From NCBI RefSeq assembly GCF_040256395.1, contig NZ_CP158298.1, positions 248,001 through 312,000 on the forward strand: a DNA stretch of 64,000 bases, read 5' to 3'. The DNA is from Deinococcus sonorensis KR-87. Lineage in GTDB: Bacteria; Deinococcota; Deinococci; Deinococcales; Deinococcaceae. The notes beneath the pieces are model-generated. The model was not told the DNA's origin and searched no databases. It was given only the letters and a program-made list of their open reading frames with translations. Made by a program: the position numbers and the translations under genes. Shown here piece by piece: positions 19,489 through 34,400 of the stretch (positions are counted from its first letter, which is position 1; each line of letters begins with the position of its first letter).

Positions 19489-22400
19489 GGTGTCACCAGA
19501 AGGGCGGCTTCGAGACGCAGCAGGGCACCAGGGGCATCCGGGCGGGCTTCGTCGTTCTGCACCAATGTCTGTGCCGGGGGACCGGAGCGCAGCCATCGAT
19601 ACAGGGTGTCGGTCGCGACTCGGGTGGCGAAGGCGTCCCATCCTCGGCCCAGAGCCAGCTCGGCGATGTGCTGATGTACAAACGTCGCCAGATGATCAAT
19701 GGCCACTGGCCCAGCCGTCAGCCAGCGGTCGAGATAGCGCTCGAACGCTTCCGGAGGCTCGATTTCCCCCAGATGCTCGAGGTGTTCGTCTGGACCGCCC
19801 GCTGGGTCGGACAGGGCATCCAGCCACCAGACCATCAGGTAGCCCCGGATGGCCTGAACCTGCGCGGAGCTCCAGGTCGTCCAGGGCGCGTACTTCAACC
19901 GGCGAATGACCCAGCCGGCCCCCAGCCCCTGCAGTTCGCCCTGGGCCACCAGATCCAGCAGCCGGGGCAGAAAGTACCTGAAATCCGCTTCCTCCCCCAC
20001 CGTGTCCGGCACGTTGTAGGCATAGGACTGCAGCTCGTCCGCCATCAGCTGCTCCCTCGGCACGTCGACCAACCGCTGCAACTCCGCTTCGCTAATGCAG
20101 CAGTTGGTGCAGCCGGTCACGTGAACCGGTCGCGGGACGTCGGAAAAGGCCCGGTGCAGCGCAGCGACGGCCCCCTGCAGGTCCTCCGTCATGCCCGCAG
20201 CCTCAGGCGCACCATCAGGTCGCTCAGGGCAGCCTCGACGTCCGGCGCAACCTTCGCGGGCAGGGACGTGGACACCCTCGCCTCGTCCAGCTCACCGGTC
20301 AGCCGCCGGAACTCCGCTTCGTAGCGGGTCAGGTCCCCGTCTAGGGGTTCCTTTTCCCGCCCCGACCGCTTCCGGGCCATCAGCTCGTCGAGGTACGGCA
20401 GCCGCGCGTCCTCGTTCAGCACGGCCAGGTTGGCTTCGATCTCACCGGTCCGCATCAGGTGCAGGCCGGTCAGGAGGGTGCGGAAGGTGTAGAGCAGCGG
20501 CTTGATCCTCAGGGGGTCATCGCGGTTCAGCAGCTTCCACTGCCCGGCGCTGAAGCCCAGGTAGTGGTGCGCGTGAAATCGGGTCACGCAGCGGCGACCC
20601 AGCGAGATCAGCTCGGCGTGCTCCGGCGTGGTGGCGATCACCAGCGGCGAGTGCAACTGTTCCAGCACGTAGCCGTTGGGCTTGAGCATCAGGGTTATGA
20701 ACTTGCGCAGGTCGTGGGTCACCAGGTCGCGCTCCAGGCCGTCCACGATCCGCTCGTCTCCGATGGTTTCGCGCCGCTCGTGCAGGCCGAGGACCTCTCG
20801 GGCCGGCAGCACGTGCACGCCGCGCAGGTCCCAGTCGCTGTCGGGGCTGGGAAAACCGTACAGGTGCGCTCCGCTGACCGTGGCGAACACGAGCGGGTAG
20901 GGGTGAGTCAGAGCCGCGCCCTGCAGCGGGGCCGGAACGGTCAGGGACGTGGGCATGAGGGGGTCTCCAGCTGGGCGCGGCGGGCGCGGATCAGGTAGGC
21001 GTTCACCCGCGCGTAGTCGGGGCGGTCGGGGAGCCGGCTGCGCGCCACCGCGGCGTCGAACTGGCGGTGCAGCGCGAGCCGCCAGCGGTTCAGTTCGTCC
21101 CAGGGCAGCTCGCCGCGCTTGACGGCCAGCAGGGCCTCGCGGTGCTCGCCGACGTGCACCAGCACCTCGCCCCGCTCCAGCACCGCGATGCCGGAGAGCA
21201 GCAGGCGCAGCAGGTGCATGGCGTGCTTCCAGCGGATCTCACCGTGGGTGCGCAGGTCGGCCTCCAGCCGCTTGAACTGGCCCATCACGTAACCGTTGTA
21301 CGTCTGGTACACCAGGTTGGACAGGAACGCGCCCCTCATGTCCAGCAGCGCCTGGGCCAGCGGGGTGGCGTGCTCGACCAGCGTGCTGGACAGTACCTCC
21401 AGCACGTTGGGGTTGGCCTTGAGCGCCAGGGTCAGGAACTTCTTCAGCTCCCAGTACACTTCCTGGGTCTGCTCGTTCTCCAGCTGCTCCGGCACGCCCC
21501 ACAGCGACCAGTGCTGCTCGGCGGTGGGCAGGTAGAACCCGCGCCGGTCCGTGTCGGAACTGTCGGTGTCCAGCCCGAAGGCCCGCGAGCCGACGATCAC
21601 CCGCAGCTGCACCTGCGGCCACAGCTCGGTGTCCTCCGGCGGTACCAGCGCCTGATGCTCGCGATACAGGCTCAGCTGGCGTCGGAGCAGGCTGTGCGTG
21701 TGGCCGTCGGGGAACTGGACGCGGTAGGCGTGCAGCGGGTCGGTCGGCGCCTGCACCACGACGCCCAGCGCCCCAGCCGGCTGCAGCACCGTCCCGCTGG
21801 GGGTGTGCAGCACGATCCGCGTCACCACGCGGGTGCCGAGGGGCAACAGCGGGGCGGTCACGCCGGGCCTCTTTTGAACACGGCCATCTGGGTCGCGGGA
21901 CCCAGTGCCGGGTCCTCCTCGCCGACCGGCTTGAAGACGACGCTGTACCCGAAGGTGTCCGCCACCCGCTCAGCCCAGCTCCTGAACGTGCGGCGGTCCC
22001 ACTCGAAGCGGTGGTCCTGATGGCGGGTCTCCCCCTCCCCGAGAAAGGGATAGCGGGCGTTGTACTCGGCGTTGGGCGTGGTGACGACCACCGTGCCGGG
22101 CCGGGCGTCGCCGAAGACCACCCGCTCGAGCGTCCACAACCGGGCCTCGTCCAGGTGCTCGATGACTTCCACCAGGGCGGCCGCGTCGTAGCCGCGCAGC
22201 CGGGCGTCGCGGTAGGTCAGCGAGCCCTGGATCAGCTTCAATCGGGCCCGCACGGTGGGCGGGAGCTCCTCCAGACGCAGGTACCGCTCCGCGCGGCTCA
22301 GCTCGCGGGCGCTCACGTCCAGGCCCACGATCTCCCGGAACTGCGGGTTGGCCAGCAGGAGCCGCACCAGGTGCCCCTCTCCGCAGCCGAGGTCCAGCAC

Positions 22401-25400
22401 CCGCGCCGCCCCGCTGGCGGTCAATTCCGCCTCCACGGCCTGGAGGCGCTGGTCGTTCAGGGAGGGGGCGGCCACACGGGTCTCCTGCTCGCGTTCGGTC
22501 TCCTGGTCGGCTTCTCCGAAGGCGACCCGCGCCAGGCGCAGCAGATCTCGCTGGTGCTTGAGGGCGCGCCGCACGATCAGGTCCCGCTCCGGGTGGCCGG
22601 CCAGCCAGCCGTCGCCCAGCCGCTGCAGCCGCTCGATCTCGTCCTCACTCACGAACGAGTGCCGGGCGTCGTCCAGCACCGGGATCAGCACCGTCAGCTG
22701 GGCGAGCAGCACCTGCAGCGGCACGGTGCCGCTGAGCTTCAGGTCCAGGTAGGGGCTGTCGCCCCACTCCGGGAACTGCGGGTCCAACGGCAGTGGGCGG
22801 GCGTCCACCCGGTACCCGAGCGGCCCGAACAGCCGGGCCGCCAGGTCCGGGCTCCCCCGGCTGGGCAGGGCCGGCAGGTGCACCTCGAACGGCAGCGCCT
22901 GCCGGGCGAGGTCCGGCCGCTCCTTGCTGCGGCCGCTCATCGCCGTGCCGAACGCCTCCCGGAGGGCCGCGGTCAGGAAACTGCTGGCCGCGTACGGCCG
23001 GTCGTTCACGTACGGCTCCAGCGGCGCGCCGCTCCCCTGCCCCGTCCGGCCACGCGACAGCTCCACCGGATCGAGCGCCACCAGCAGCGCCGCGGTGCAG
23101 CGGTCCTCGCGGGCCTCGGGGTAGAACACCCGGCCCTGGCCCATCGGGACGCTGAAGGAGAACACCCGCTCGGGGTGCTTGTGGAGCAGGTAGCCGAGGT
23201 CGGTGGCCGGGTGGTGCGTGGTGGTCAGGGTCAGCAGCATGGGGCACTCCTCGGACACTTCAGTGATGCTTACGCTACCAGAGGTCGCGGGGCCGGCGGC
23301 CCGCACCTTCGAGCTCATTGGGCGGGCGGTCCCCGGCGGCCGAGAAGCCGGCCAGCTGCGTCCAGCGGTGATACTCGTCCAATCCCAGGGTGCGGTGCGC
23401 TTCGGGGAGGGAGGGGAACTCGGCGTGCTCCACCTGCTGCGCCAGCACCTGCGGCGGCACCGCGTGCTCCCGGCCGGGGTTGCGTCCGAACAGCGCGCTG
23501 AGCGGCGGCTGGAACACCACCAGGGTCACCAGCGCGCCGTAGTCGAAGCCCAGCCCGATGGGAACGCGCCGGAAGTCGCGGCGGGTGTTGGTGGCGTCCC
23601 AGACCACCCGGCCGTGGCGCCGCAGCGCGGCGCGAAGCTGCTCCTTTGCTACCTGCAGCACCTGCCCGTTGACCGACTGGTCGGCGCGCTTGCCCGCCAG
23701 GTCCTGCCGCAGCGCGTCCAGCGACACGACCGTGTGGTCCGGCAGGTGCTCGGCGATCCAGCTGCTCTTCCCGGAGCCGCTGGGCCCGCAGGTGACCACC
23801 AGGTCCGGGAAGCCGCCGCGGGCGGCGTACCCGCGGGCGACCGCTTCGTGCGGCGTGTGAATCAGGCCCGCCTCGTGGTCGAGGATGCCGCGCTGCAGCG
23901 TCAGGTCCAGCAGGGCCGCCGGGGCGTCCGGCAGGGCCGCGCAGACGTGCCGCGCCCAGTCGGCGTACGGGTCGTCCCCGGTCCACAGGCCGTACTCCTC
24001 GGCCTGCAGCCGGAAGTACTCCAGGTCGTCCAGCCGCGCCGCCTGGTCGGCGGTGACGCGGCCGCGGGTGTCCGCCACCTCCAGCAGGTACAGCAGCCGC
24101 AGGTCCACCTGCCGCGCCAGCCGGCGGAAGGCGGCCGGGGTGCCGGCCTCCAGCGTCCGCACGGGGTCGTGGTGGTGCCCGACCAGGGCCATCACCTGCC
24201 GCTGCACCGTGTGGGGCAGCTGCAGTTCCGGCAGCCGGTAGGCCAGGAAGGAGCGGCCCCGGTCGGCGTGGCGCGGTGAGATGATCCGTTCCCGGCCGGC
24301 GCGGTCCAGCTCCCGCCGGGTGGTGAGCGGCTTGCCGATGTCGTGCAGCAGCGCCGCCAGGACTAGGGCCAGGCGGGTCTCCGGGTCCAGGCGGTGCGTG
24401 TCCGCCAGGTCGTACGCCTCCTGCAGCACCAACGTCGTATGCACGGCGACGGTGCCTTCCGCGTGCCACTGGGGGTCCTGCTTGGTGTCATGCAGCCGGT
24501 CCAGCAGCGGCAGCACATCCCCCAGCGCGGCCGTCAGCGCACCGAAGTCGGGCCTGGCTCCACCCCGCAGGGCGTCCAGCAGCGGCCTCATGGTTCGCTC
24601 CGCAGCCGGTTCGGCACGACCGCCTGGTGCATCCAGTGCTCGTCCGTCTGCACGTGCCCGGGACGCACCACCTTGGCCAGGTGGTCCTGGAAGTCGGCGT
24701 AGGCGAACCCCGCGGTGGTCCGCACCACGTATCCCTCCATCACCCGCGGGTCCACCGGAAGGGCCCGCACCGTCGCCTCGTCCCAGAGACCGCGGTACAG
24801 CTGCCGGGGTGTGGGCACGCCCAGCCGCCCCGCCCACGCGAGCGTGCCGTCCCAGTCCAGGGCGGTGTTGGTCTCATCCCAGACGCTGAACAGGTAGAAG
24901 TAGCTCTCCAGGTCGTCGTACCCGAGCGAGTGGCGGGCGTAGAGGTTCTCGCCGCACACCCGCCACCCCGGCGGAATCAGGTACCCGATCCGGCCCTGCA
25001 GGCCCTTGACCCAGTCGCGCGACGGGTGCGGCCTCGGGTCCAGCGAGCGGGCGTGCAGCCCGGAGCGGTACAGGGTGGTGTTCTCCCCGTCGAGCTTCTC
25101 GGTGACCACCACCTCCCGCCCCGCGAAGCCGGTGATGACCCCCAGGACCGTGTCGTCGTGGCCCGCGCCGAGGGACCAGGGCAGGTGGGGGATTCGAGGG
25201 TACTTTCGCCGGGTGTCCATCGCAGATCCCCAGCAGCCTAGCGGGTCCAGGCGCGCCCGGTCAGCGCCGTCTGGCCAATTCCCGCTAAGCCGAAGCACCT
25301 ATGGCCATCCGGGCACCCTCGCCCTCCCCTGCGGGCAGGATGGACCTGCAGCGGCTGGAGCTAGGGCTGGACGAGGACGGGAATGGCGTGGTGGCCCTGC

Positions 25401-28400
25401 GCGACCCGGACGGCCACCTGCAGGGCCTGAAGATCCAGGTGCTCCGTGCCGAGGGCCGGAACGACCTGGAGCTCCCGGAGGGCCACGGGAACCCGCCCTG
25501 GTTCCGGGGTACGGCCCGCCGGCGTGCTGTGCGTGGAGGGCGAACTGAACGCGATGGGGTCACGGCGCTGGCCCTTGAGGGCACCGGCTGGACCGTGGTC
25601 GGGCTGGGCAGTGCGTTCGGCCTGGTGCCTTGGGTGTGGCTGGAGCGGTGGGCCCGGCCGGTGGCTTTCTCGCTCGACCCTGGACGGGCGGGCGACAACA
25701 GCGTCGGCACCTGGCTCGCTGAGGTGGCCAGCAGCGGCCTGGACGCCCGGCGGGTTGATCCACTCCTGGCCGACGGGAACGCCTGCGACTACGCCCACAC
25801 CTGCAAACGCGTCGCCTGGCCGCCCGCTGGGCCCAGCTCCTGCACGGCTGACACCGCGCAAGGAGCCCAGGCACACCAGCGACACATCGGCGCGGCCGGA
25901 CCCCTCCCTCCAGGGCGGCCCGTGCCGAACCCTGCAGGTCACCCACCCGTTGCTCCGCGCCTGAAGTCAAGCGGTGTGCTTATGCCGCGTCCGAACCTGA
26001 CGCACGACAGTGGCCCTGAGCTCTGCGAACTCGTGCCTTTTCCGTCTGCGCTGGCGACGAACAGCGTGGAAGGGCATCCCCGGGCGAGTTCTACCTGTAG
26101 AAGTACGGGTCGAGCACCGAGACGGCGGAGATCTGGTCCACGGGCAACCCATTGCGCTCGGCTGCCTGACGGATCGCTTCGGTCGTGGGGCCGTCGTAGA
26201 TGCAGAAGGTTTTGCGCTTGTCGTCACTGACGTACGAGTGGACCCAGGTCACGCCGACGTCCGCATTGCGGTCCACGACGTTGAGGCAGGCGGCGGCCCC
26301 CTCACTGTTGATGGGGATCTCGAGACCGTTCGGGAAGGTGCGTTCAACCATGTAGCGCGGCATTCCAGCCTCCTTGGTCGAGCGTGAGTGGTTGCCCGGA
26401 CCACCACGATTGTCCGCCGCCCGGCGTCACCACACATCGGGAGGACTCCCCAGATTGACGGTTCCGGTTCCCTACGTTGGAAGGAGGGCCAGCCGGGTGG
26501 CTTCCCGCACCGCTTCGGTCCGGTTCCGCACGCCGAGTTTCGAGAGGATGGAGGACACGTGGTGTCCCACCGTCTTGGCGGAGAGCCCGAGCCTCGCGGC
26601 GATTTCCGTGTCCTGCAGCGCTTCACCCAGCAGGCGCAGCACCTCCATCTCCCGGGGCGTGAGGTGGGCGGCATTGGCGCGCGTCGAGGGCCGGGGTCCC
26701 CTCGGAATGCCGCCGGCCCCACGTTCACGCAGGCGTTGTGCGGTCCTCACGGCCGCGGGACGGGCGCCGAGGCGCTCGAAGGTGTGCAGGGCCAGTTTGA
26801 GGGCGTCTTCCTGGTCTCCCTCGGCCAGCGCCCTGGCGGCCTCGTACGGGCAGTGCAGGCGGTCCCACGCGGCCGCGGCGTCCGGCCAGCGGCCGGCAAG
26901 CTGAAGGGCATAAGGCTCGGCCATCCCGGGGCCGGCGGGTACGGCGCCGTCCGCCTTCCAGCGCCAGTACGCCAGCTCCCCCGCGAACCAGGGGTGCTGA
27001 TGCTCGCAGGCCAGGTCGTACACGGCCTGCGCCTCCTCCCGCACCCGGTCAAGGTCCCCGGCCAGCCAGGCGGCTTCGGCCCGCGCGGCCCGGACCGGCG
27101 CCAGCCGTTGCAGCGTGCCGGTCTGCACGGCCATCTCCAGGGCTTCGTCCAGCGCGGGCCACACCTCCGGATCACCGCGCCGGGTCCTCACCCGGCCCAG
27201 CGCCAGCAGGGCCATGATCCGGCTGGTCGCGGACGTGCCCGGCCGCCCGGTGACGGCCAGGGCCGCCTCGGTCGCCTCGGTCCAGCGGCCCTGGTACGCG
27301 TGGGAGAGCGCCTGCCACGCCAGCATGTACAGCCGGTGCCCGTCGATGTCGTGCTCCTCGCAGTACCGCAGCCCGTCCTGGAGGTACCGGTCGGCGCGGG
27401 GGAACTGGTACAACTCGCCGGCCACCGAGCCCAGCATGCGGTACGCCAGGGCCACGTGCTCGTCCAGCTTCAATTCGCGCGCCAGGTCCAGGCTGCGTTC
27501 CAGGAACGCGCGTCCCACCTCGTCCTCCTGAAGGAGGCTGGCCGTCCCGACGGTGTTCAACGCGAGCACCAAGAGCGAGGGGCGCTGATGCGCCTCCGCG
27601 AGCTCGATGGCCCGCTGACCCCAGCGAATGGCGTCCTGATTGTCACGGTTCAGCATGCGCAGGTGCGCCTGGCACGCGTAGGCGAACGCCAGGGCGCCCC
27701 CGGGAGCCAGGGCGCCGAGGAGGTCCAGGGACGCCCGGCTCGCCTGTTCCGCGTCGGCGTTGCGCCCCATGCCCACGAACAGCCGCGCCAGATGCGAGAG
27801 GGTCTCCCCCGCGCGCTCCTGGTCGCCCATCTCCTGCCAGATGGCCAGGGCTGCCTGGTGCGCCCGGATGGCCTCTTCCGGCTGGTCGGTGATGAAGCAC
27901 TCCTCCGCGTACTCGCCCAGGAGCCGCGCGTGGTCCGCTGGCGTCAGCCGGTGGGCCTGACGAAGCGCCCGGCTCAGTTGAGCGCCGGCTTCGCGGTGGG
28001 CTTTCAGCGCCCTGGCCCGCCGGGCGGCCAGCCGGGCGAAGTGCAGGACAGCCTCGGCGTCGTTCGCGGCCTCCGCGTGTTCCGCCAATCTCGCGGCGTC
28101 GATGGACCGCGCGGGCGCGGTGCTCAGGACCTGCAGCACGCGCTGATGCAGCTGGAGCCGCCGCTGTGGAGACAGGCTTTCCAGCACCGCCTGCCGCGCC
28201 AGTTCATGGCGGAAGCTGAGCGCGTCCTCCTGCCCATGGAGCACCCCCACGCTCAGGCACTCGTCGACGGCGTTCAGGGAAGACGGGAGGACGCGCTCCA
28301 ACAGCCACAGCTCGATGCGGGAACCGATGACCGAGGCCGCCTCCAGCACCGCTCGCGCGGGGGTGGACAGTCTCGCCGCCCGCGCGAGCACGGCGTCTCG

Positions 28401-31400
28401 AACGGTGGGGGGAACGCCCCCGGTGGCACTGGCGAGCACCTCCGTGACGTAGAAGGGGTTGCCGCCCGTCCGGCGGTACAACTCGGTGGGTTCAATGCCG
28501 CTGCCTTCCGCCAGACGCCCGACGGCGGGCTGCGACAACGGGGAGAGCAGCAGGCGCCGGGCGGAGGAACACGTCGCGAGGTCGCCAAGCACGGCCCTCA
28601 ACGGATGGGTGGGCCCGACCTCATCATCCCGGTAGGAGGCGACGAGCAGCACGCGGGTTCTGTCGAGGCGCCGTCCGAGGAAGCGCAACAGGTCAAGGGT
28701 CGCTTCGTCCGCCCAGTGCACGTCCTCAAAAACGACGATCTGAACGGTGCGCGCGTTGGACAGGATGGACAGGAACGCGCGGAACACGGCGTCCCGCCGG
28801 CCCGTCTCCAGCAGCAAGCGCTCCAGTTCGCCCCCCAGCACGCCCGCGATATCCAGCAGAGGACCGAGCGGGCGCGGCGTGGCGAGCGGATCGCAGGCCC
28901 CCACCAGAACCTCCGCCTGACGTTCCGACCTCCGGATGAACTCACGGAGAAACACGGTTTTGCCCACCCCCGCTTCGCCGGCCAGGAGCACCAGCCTACC
29001 CTCGCCCGAAGCGGCTTCTCGCCACCACCCGAGAAGTTTCTCCAGCGAAGGGGCCCGCTCCAGCAGGTTCATGCCAAGAAAAGTGTAGCTGGACCTGGGG
29101 TGAGGGTGACGGTTGGATCGATCTGGGTGACGGGGTGCTGCGCGGTCGACCCTCCTTGCCGACCAGTGCATTGTCTGTCCGGGTCATGGGTTCCACTGAA
29201 CCTTTCCCTGCGCTGATTCGCATTCATCCAGCCTGCGCTCAGGCAGCGCTCTGTAGGTCTACTGCTGCAGGGAGCGCCTGGCGGCGGCGGTGCCGGTGAA
29301 GGCGGTCAGCTGGGCGCGCAGGGTGGCGCCCGGCTGAGCGGTGACGGCGGTGGCGGCGGCCGCCAGGTCGCCGAGCGGCTCGTCCAGTACCGACCACAGC
29401 AGGGTCAGGCCGGCCTGCCGGCGGCGCGCCACGCCCCAGGTCCAGGTGTTGTCCACATGCAGCGGATCCAGCACCCCGGTGTTCATCAGGGCGGCCGGGC
29501 TGAGATAAGTGTTGACCATGGCGCCCTGGCTGTCCGAGTACTGCAACATCAGCTCGCCGGGCCGCTTCCCGGCCCGCAGTTCCAGCGTCTGACGCCGTTC
29601 GCGTGCCTGCAGGTTGCCGTCGACGTCCAGCGACAGCCGCCGTTCGAGGCGCAGCCCGAGAAGCCGGGACGTCCCCGTCGCCGCACGGGCGTCCGACAAC
29701 GCGCTCAGCCGGGGCCGGGGGTCCGGCGCCAGGGTCAGCGTGCCGGTGCCGGGCAGCAGATCATCTCCGGACATCGTGCCGACCAGCCCGGGGTCGCCCT
29801 GCGCGTGCAGGCGCAGACATTCGGTCGTCAGGTGGGTCCGCGCGCGCTCCACCAGCGCCGCCACCCGGCGCAACCCCTCCTGGTGGGTGGCGGCCGGCGT
29901 CCAGCGGGCGGCGATCGCGTCGGCCAGCCGACTTCTGGCCTCCTGCTGACGTTCGGAGCTCGGCGGCGCGGACGGCTCCAGGCGGACTGAAACGGCGTCC
30001 CACGCCACGGCAAGGCGATCTCGTCCGGATCGGAGCGAGGTGGGGGCAACGGGCGCCACCTCGCTCGCGGCGTCCAGCTGCACGCCCACCTCCCGTGCCC
30101 AGAGGGCGATCAGCGTCGCCTCGTCGCGGGTCGGCAGGCGGTTGCTGAGGCCGCGCGCCTGCCCCAGCCGCCAGGTGGACGCGGCTGGCGGACCCTCGCC
30201 GTTCTCCTTCTGCAGCAATTCCAGCGTCAGCAGCGGAACGGGCCGCTCGTCGTCTGGACCTCGCGCCAGGACGCGAATGATGCGCACCTGTCCGGCCCGC
30301 ACACGCTGCGCGTAGCCGCCCCAGCCGACGCAGTGCGCCAGTGCCCGGCCGTCGGCCACCAGGTCCTGCGGGTGCCGGGCCAGCCGCAGCGACCAGACTC
30401 CACCCGTCCAGCGCAGCACCCGCTCCAGGGCCGGGTCACCGGGCGTCCGCTCAAAGGACCGCTCGCCGCCGATGGCCTCCTGCAGGTGGGCCTCGCTCAG
30501 TCCGGTGGCGTGGCAGGCCTCCTCCCGGACCCGGTCGAGCGCGTGCTCGCGGGCGGCCTGGACCGCCTGGAGGGCGCCCACTGCTTCGGTCAGCCCCGGA
30601 ACGACGAGCAGGGCCCGTGCCGTTGCCTGTCGCCAGTCGTCGTCTGGGCCGGGCGTGTCCGGCTCCGACGTCCGGAGCGGATCTGGCCCGGCATGGGCGC
30701 CCAGACGCAGGTGGCCGCGCCCGGTCAGCACACCGCTCAAGTCCGGCAGGGGGAGATCCTGTTCGGCCGGCAGGGCGGCCACCGCGGTGAACAGGTCAAC
30801 GACCTCCTCCAGTGCGGTGGAGAGCCGGCCGTCCTGCAGGAGCGCGCTCGCCGGCCCGGCGTGGGGCAGGCCGGGCACCAGCAGGTGCAGCGGACCGGCC
30901 GCCGCTTCGGCCGCCAGGCACCGGTGCGGCGAAACGCTCACGGCCCGCGCGGCCGTCCAGGCGCTGCGGCGCACGGGACACGACCCGGCGGCCTGGGCGG
31001 CACGGCCCCCCTCGTCTGGCCGGATCGGTCGGCCGTGCCGGAGGGAGGCCCTCAGCGTCTGGCCGAGGGCGTGCACCGGCCCCGCCGCGACTCTCGGCAG
31101 CAGCCTCGACAACGCCACCGCGGGGCTGCGCGCGCCCTGGACCGCCCGCAGCACGTCCTGATCCGGAAAGCTGGCGAGCGCCGGCTCCAGCACTGCACTG
31201 AGCGCCAGCCGAGCCCGACGAACAAAGGCGTCCGGATCCAGGTCAACCGCCTCAGGGGCGGCAGGAGGCGTGGCCCGACCAGCGGAAGACGCCCGGGCCT
31301 TTCGCTGCCGGTCGCGCGCCGCCCGCCCGGCGGGGAGCGGTCCGGTCATCGTGGCGCCGCCGCTCACATCCTGCAGGAGCGCCGCGCGGGTGATCCAGGC

Positions 31401-34400
31401 GGCGGTGGTCTGCGCCCAGCAGTCCGTTCCGGGCTGCGGTTGATGCCAACGGCAGAGCTGATGCAGATGCCAGCCTTCACGCACCGGCACGGCCACCGGA
31501 TGCCAGGGCAGGACCGCCACCGTCCGCCCGGGTCCGGCCGTCCACCCGGGCGCCACGCCTCCCGGCACAAGGGCGTCCTCCCAGGCGGCCGCCAGTTCGA
31601 GCAGGCTGCGCAGGGCCAGCATCCGTTTCAATCGGCGCTGAACGGCGCGAGGAGCGGCGGCCTCAGGATCGCTCGACGCGGCGCCGGTCAGGAGCTGCGG
31701 GAGCGCGTGGGCCTCCTCCAGAATCTGCGCGTGCAGGGTCCGGAGCGCCTGGTCAAGGTCCGCCTGTGGAACGAGCTGCCACGGCACCTGAACCGGCACC
31801 GCACCGGAGTTCACCGATTCGATCAGCACCGTTCTGGGTCCGACCGTGAACCTCAGCGGCCCGCTGATCTCGGTGTTCGCCCAGGGAATGATGTCGACCT
31901 GCGTCGCACAGCGGCCGAGGGCACGCTGGTGCTCGACCTGCCGCTTCAGGCCCACGGTGGAGGTGTGTCGGGCCATCAGCGAACCACCTGGAGCAGAGCG
32001 GAAGAAAAGACAACGTAAGGCATGACCACGAGGCTATCCGGAGGCGCGCGAACGGCCGTCTGCCGGCTGGCCTAGCCCAGGGCGCCTCCCGCTAGGCTGA
32101 ATGGCCAGAAGGTGAAGCCCGCCCAGGGCAGGCCGGCGACGTTCACCGTGTCCTCCTGGCGTCCGCCGGTAACGTCGCGGCGTCTTTGGGTCCGTCTCCA
32201 TGGGCAGCGGTGAGCCGGCGCCCATGGGCCGTGCCGCAGAAGGTATGGGGGTACCGGGCACCCATCCATACCCAACATTCCGCATCCAGAGGCCCAGCCC
32301 CCGGGCCGTGGTGCGCACCTGAGCCGTGGCAGGCACCCGGCCCACGTCCCTTGCAGCACGTCACGTGGTCAGCCGCGTCGACGGCGAACGTGTGTTCATC
32401 GCAAGTTCCAAGGGGTGACGAGGCGGGGCTGCGGGTCGGTGGTCCGCGCCGCAGGAACGGGGTCGTTTCCACCCCCGAACGCCGACCCTGGGTTTCCCGT
32501 CAGCCAAGGGACCGGGCACGACCACGCCTGGACCCCGCTCCTGGTGGGCCAAGGTCTGGGCTGACCGTGCTGTCCGTGCCGATGTGGAGTCGGCGTCAGG
32601 GCGGGAGCCCCGCTGCTTTTCTCAGCCTCTCGTGAGTTCCACCGCCTGCACACTTGAAGGGAGACGCCTGCCAAGGGCGGGAACACCCGAGGACTTCGGT
32701 GGGCTCTGACCTGTCCCGCCCGGGTGTGGGCCTCGTCATGCGCGTGCTTTGCCAGCCTGGGGATGTCTCTCCATGAGCATGTTCAGCGGAGGTGTTACCC
32801 TTCAGGCCATGGCCCAGCCCGCGTCGAGCAGCATCCCGGTCGAGCACTGGGCCACCACGCCGGAGCAGGCTCACCTGCTGCTGCGGGCCGATCTGCATCC
32901 GCTGCTGCTCCGGCTCATGACAGCGCCCCAGAGTGCCAGCGAACTGGCGCTCGCGCTCGGCTGCACCGTGCAGGACGCCCACTACCGGCTGCGGGCCTTG
33001 GAGCGCGCGGGCATCGCGCAGGTGGTCGAGACGCGCGCGCGTGCCGGCCGGCCGATCAAGCGTTACCGGATGCGCAGCGACTGGTTCGTGCCGTTCGAAT
33101 TGACCTCCGCCGAGACCCTGTTGGAGTTTCTGGAACAGCAGAACCAACCGCGCATGAACACCTTCCTGCGCCACCTGTTCGGGCACCTGCAGGCAAAGCG
33201 GGAAACGCTCGGCTTCCGGCTGCGCCGGGAGGGCGAGGAGACGTCGCTGGTCATCAGCACCGCGTCTGGCCGTGACCCGCTGGAGGACCGGCCCCACCTG
33301 ATGCAGTGGACCGAACTGCGCCTGACCCCGGACCGCGCCTTCCAGCTGATGGAGCGGCTCGGGGAACTCTTCGAGGAATACGCGCAGGACGACGAAGAAA
33401 CGACGTTCACCCTGGGCTTGTTTCTGGGCGAGGGCGCCCTTCATTGACCCCGTCCGGGCCGTGAGGCCACAGGGGACGGGCTTCGTCACGAGGACACGTG
33501 CGAACGCCCATGTCCCTGCTGGGACACCAGGACGGCTCAGGGGCGATGGGCCTGGGGTGCGCTGCCCCAGCTCAGCGCGGTGGGGGCTGCTCGATGTCGG
33601 CGCGGCTCAGGGGCACGCCGGCGTGACCGTCGGCGTCGGGGCGCGCCAGCAGCGACTGCACCACCCCGATGCGCCCCGCTTCGAACGATTGGGCGCTGCC
33701 GGACATGTACAGCCGCCAGATCCGGTACGTCACCTCGTCCGCCAGCTGAACGACCGACGCGTGGTGCTGCTCCAGGCGGCGAATCCATTCGCGCAGCGTC
33801 AGCGCGTAATGCTCGCGCAGGTTCTCCACGTCGCGCGTCTCGAAGCCCGCCTGCTCCGCGCGCTGCAGCGTCTCGCTGATGCGCCGCAGGTCCCCGTCGG
33901 GGAACACGTACTCCTGGATGAAGGAGAAGCGGTTCAGGTACCACTCCAGCAGCCCGAAGCCCCAGCGCACGAAGCGCGGGGTGGTCGCGGTGACGATCCC
34001 GTGGTTCAGGAAGAGGCCGCCGGGTTTGAGCAGCCGGTACACGCGGGTGAAGTACTCCTGCAGGCGGGCGCGGCCCACGTGTTCGACCATGCCGACGCTG
34101 GCGATCTTGTCGTACTGGCGGCCGGGCGGCACGGCCCGGTAGTCCATCAGTTCGAAGGTGACCCGGTCCGCCACGCCGGCCGAGTGTGCGCGCTGCCGCG
34201 CGACGTCCAGCTGCGCGGGGCTGAGCGTGATGCCGGTCACGTGGACCCCGTAGTGCTGCGCGGCGTGGATGGCGAGCGCGCCCCACCCGCAGCCGATGTC
34301 CAGCAGCCGCTCGCCGGGCTTCAGGCGCAGCTTGCGGCAGATCCGGTCGAGTTTGGCCACCTGCGCCTCGTCGAGCGTTTCGTGGCCGCTGGGGAAGTAC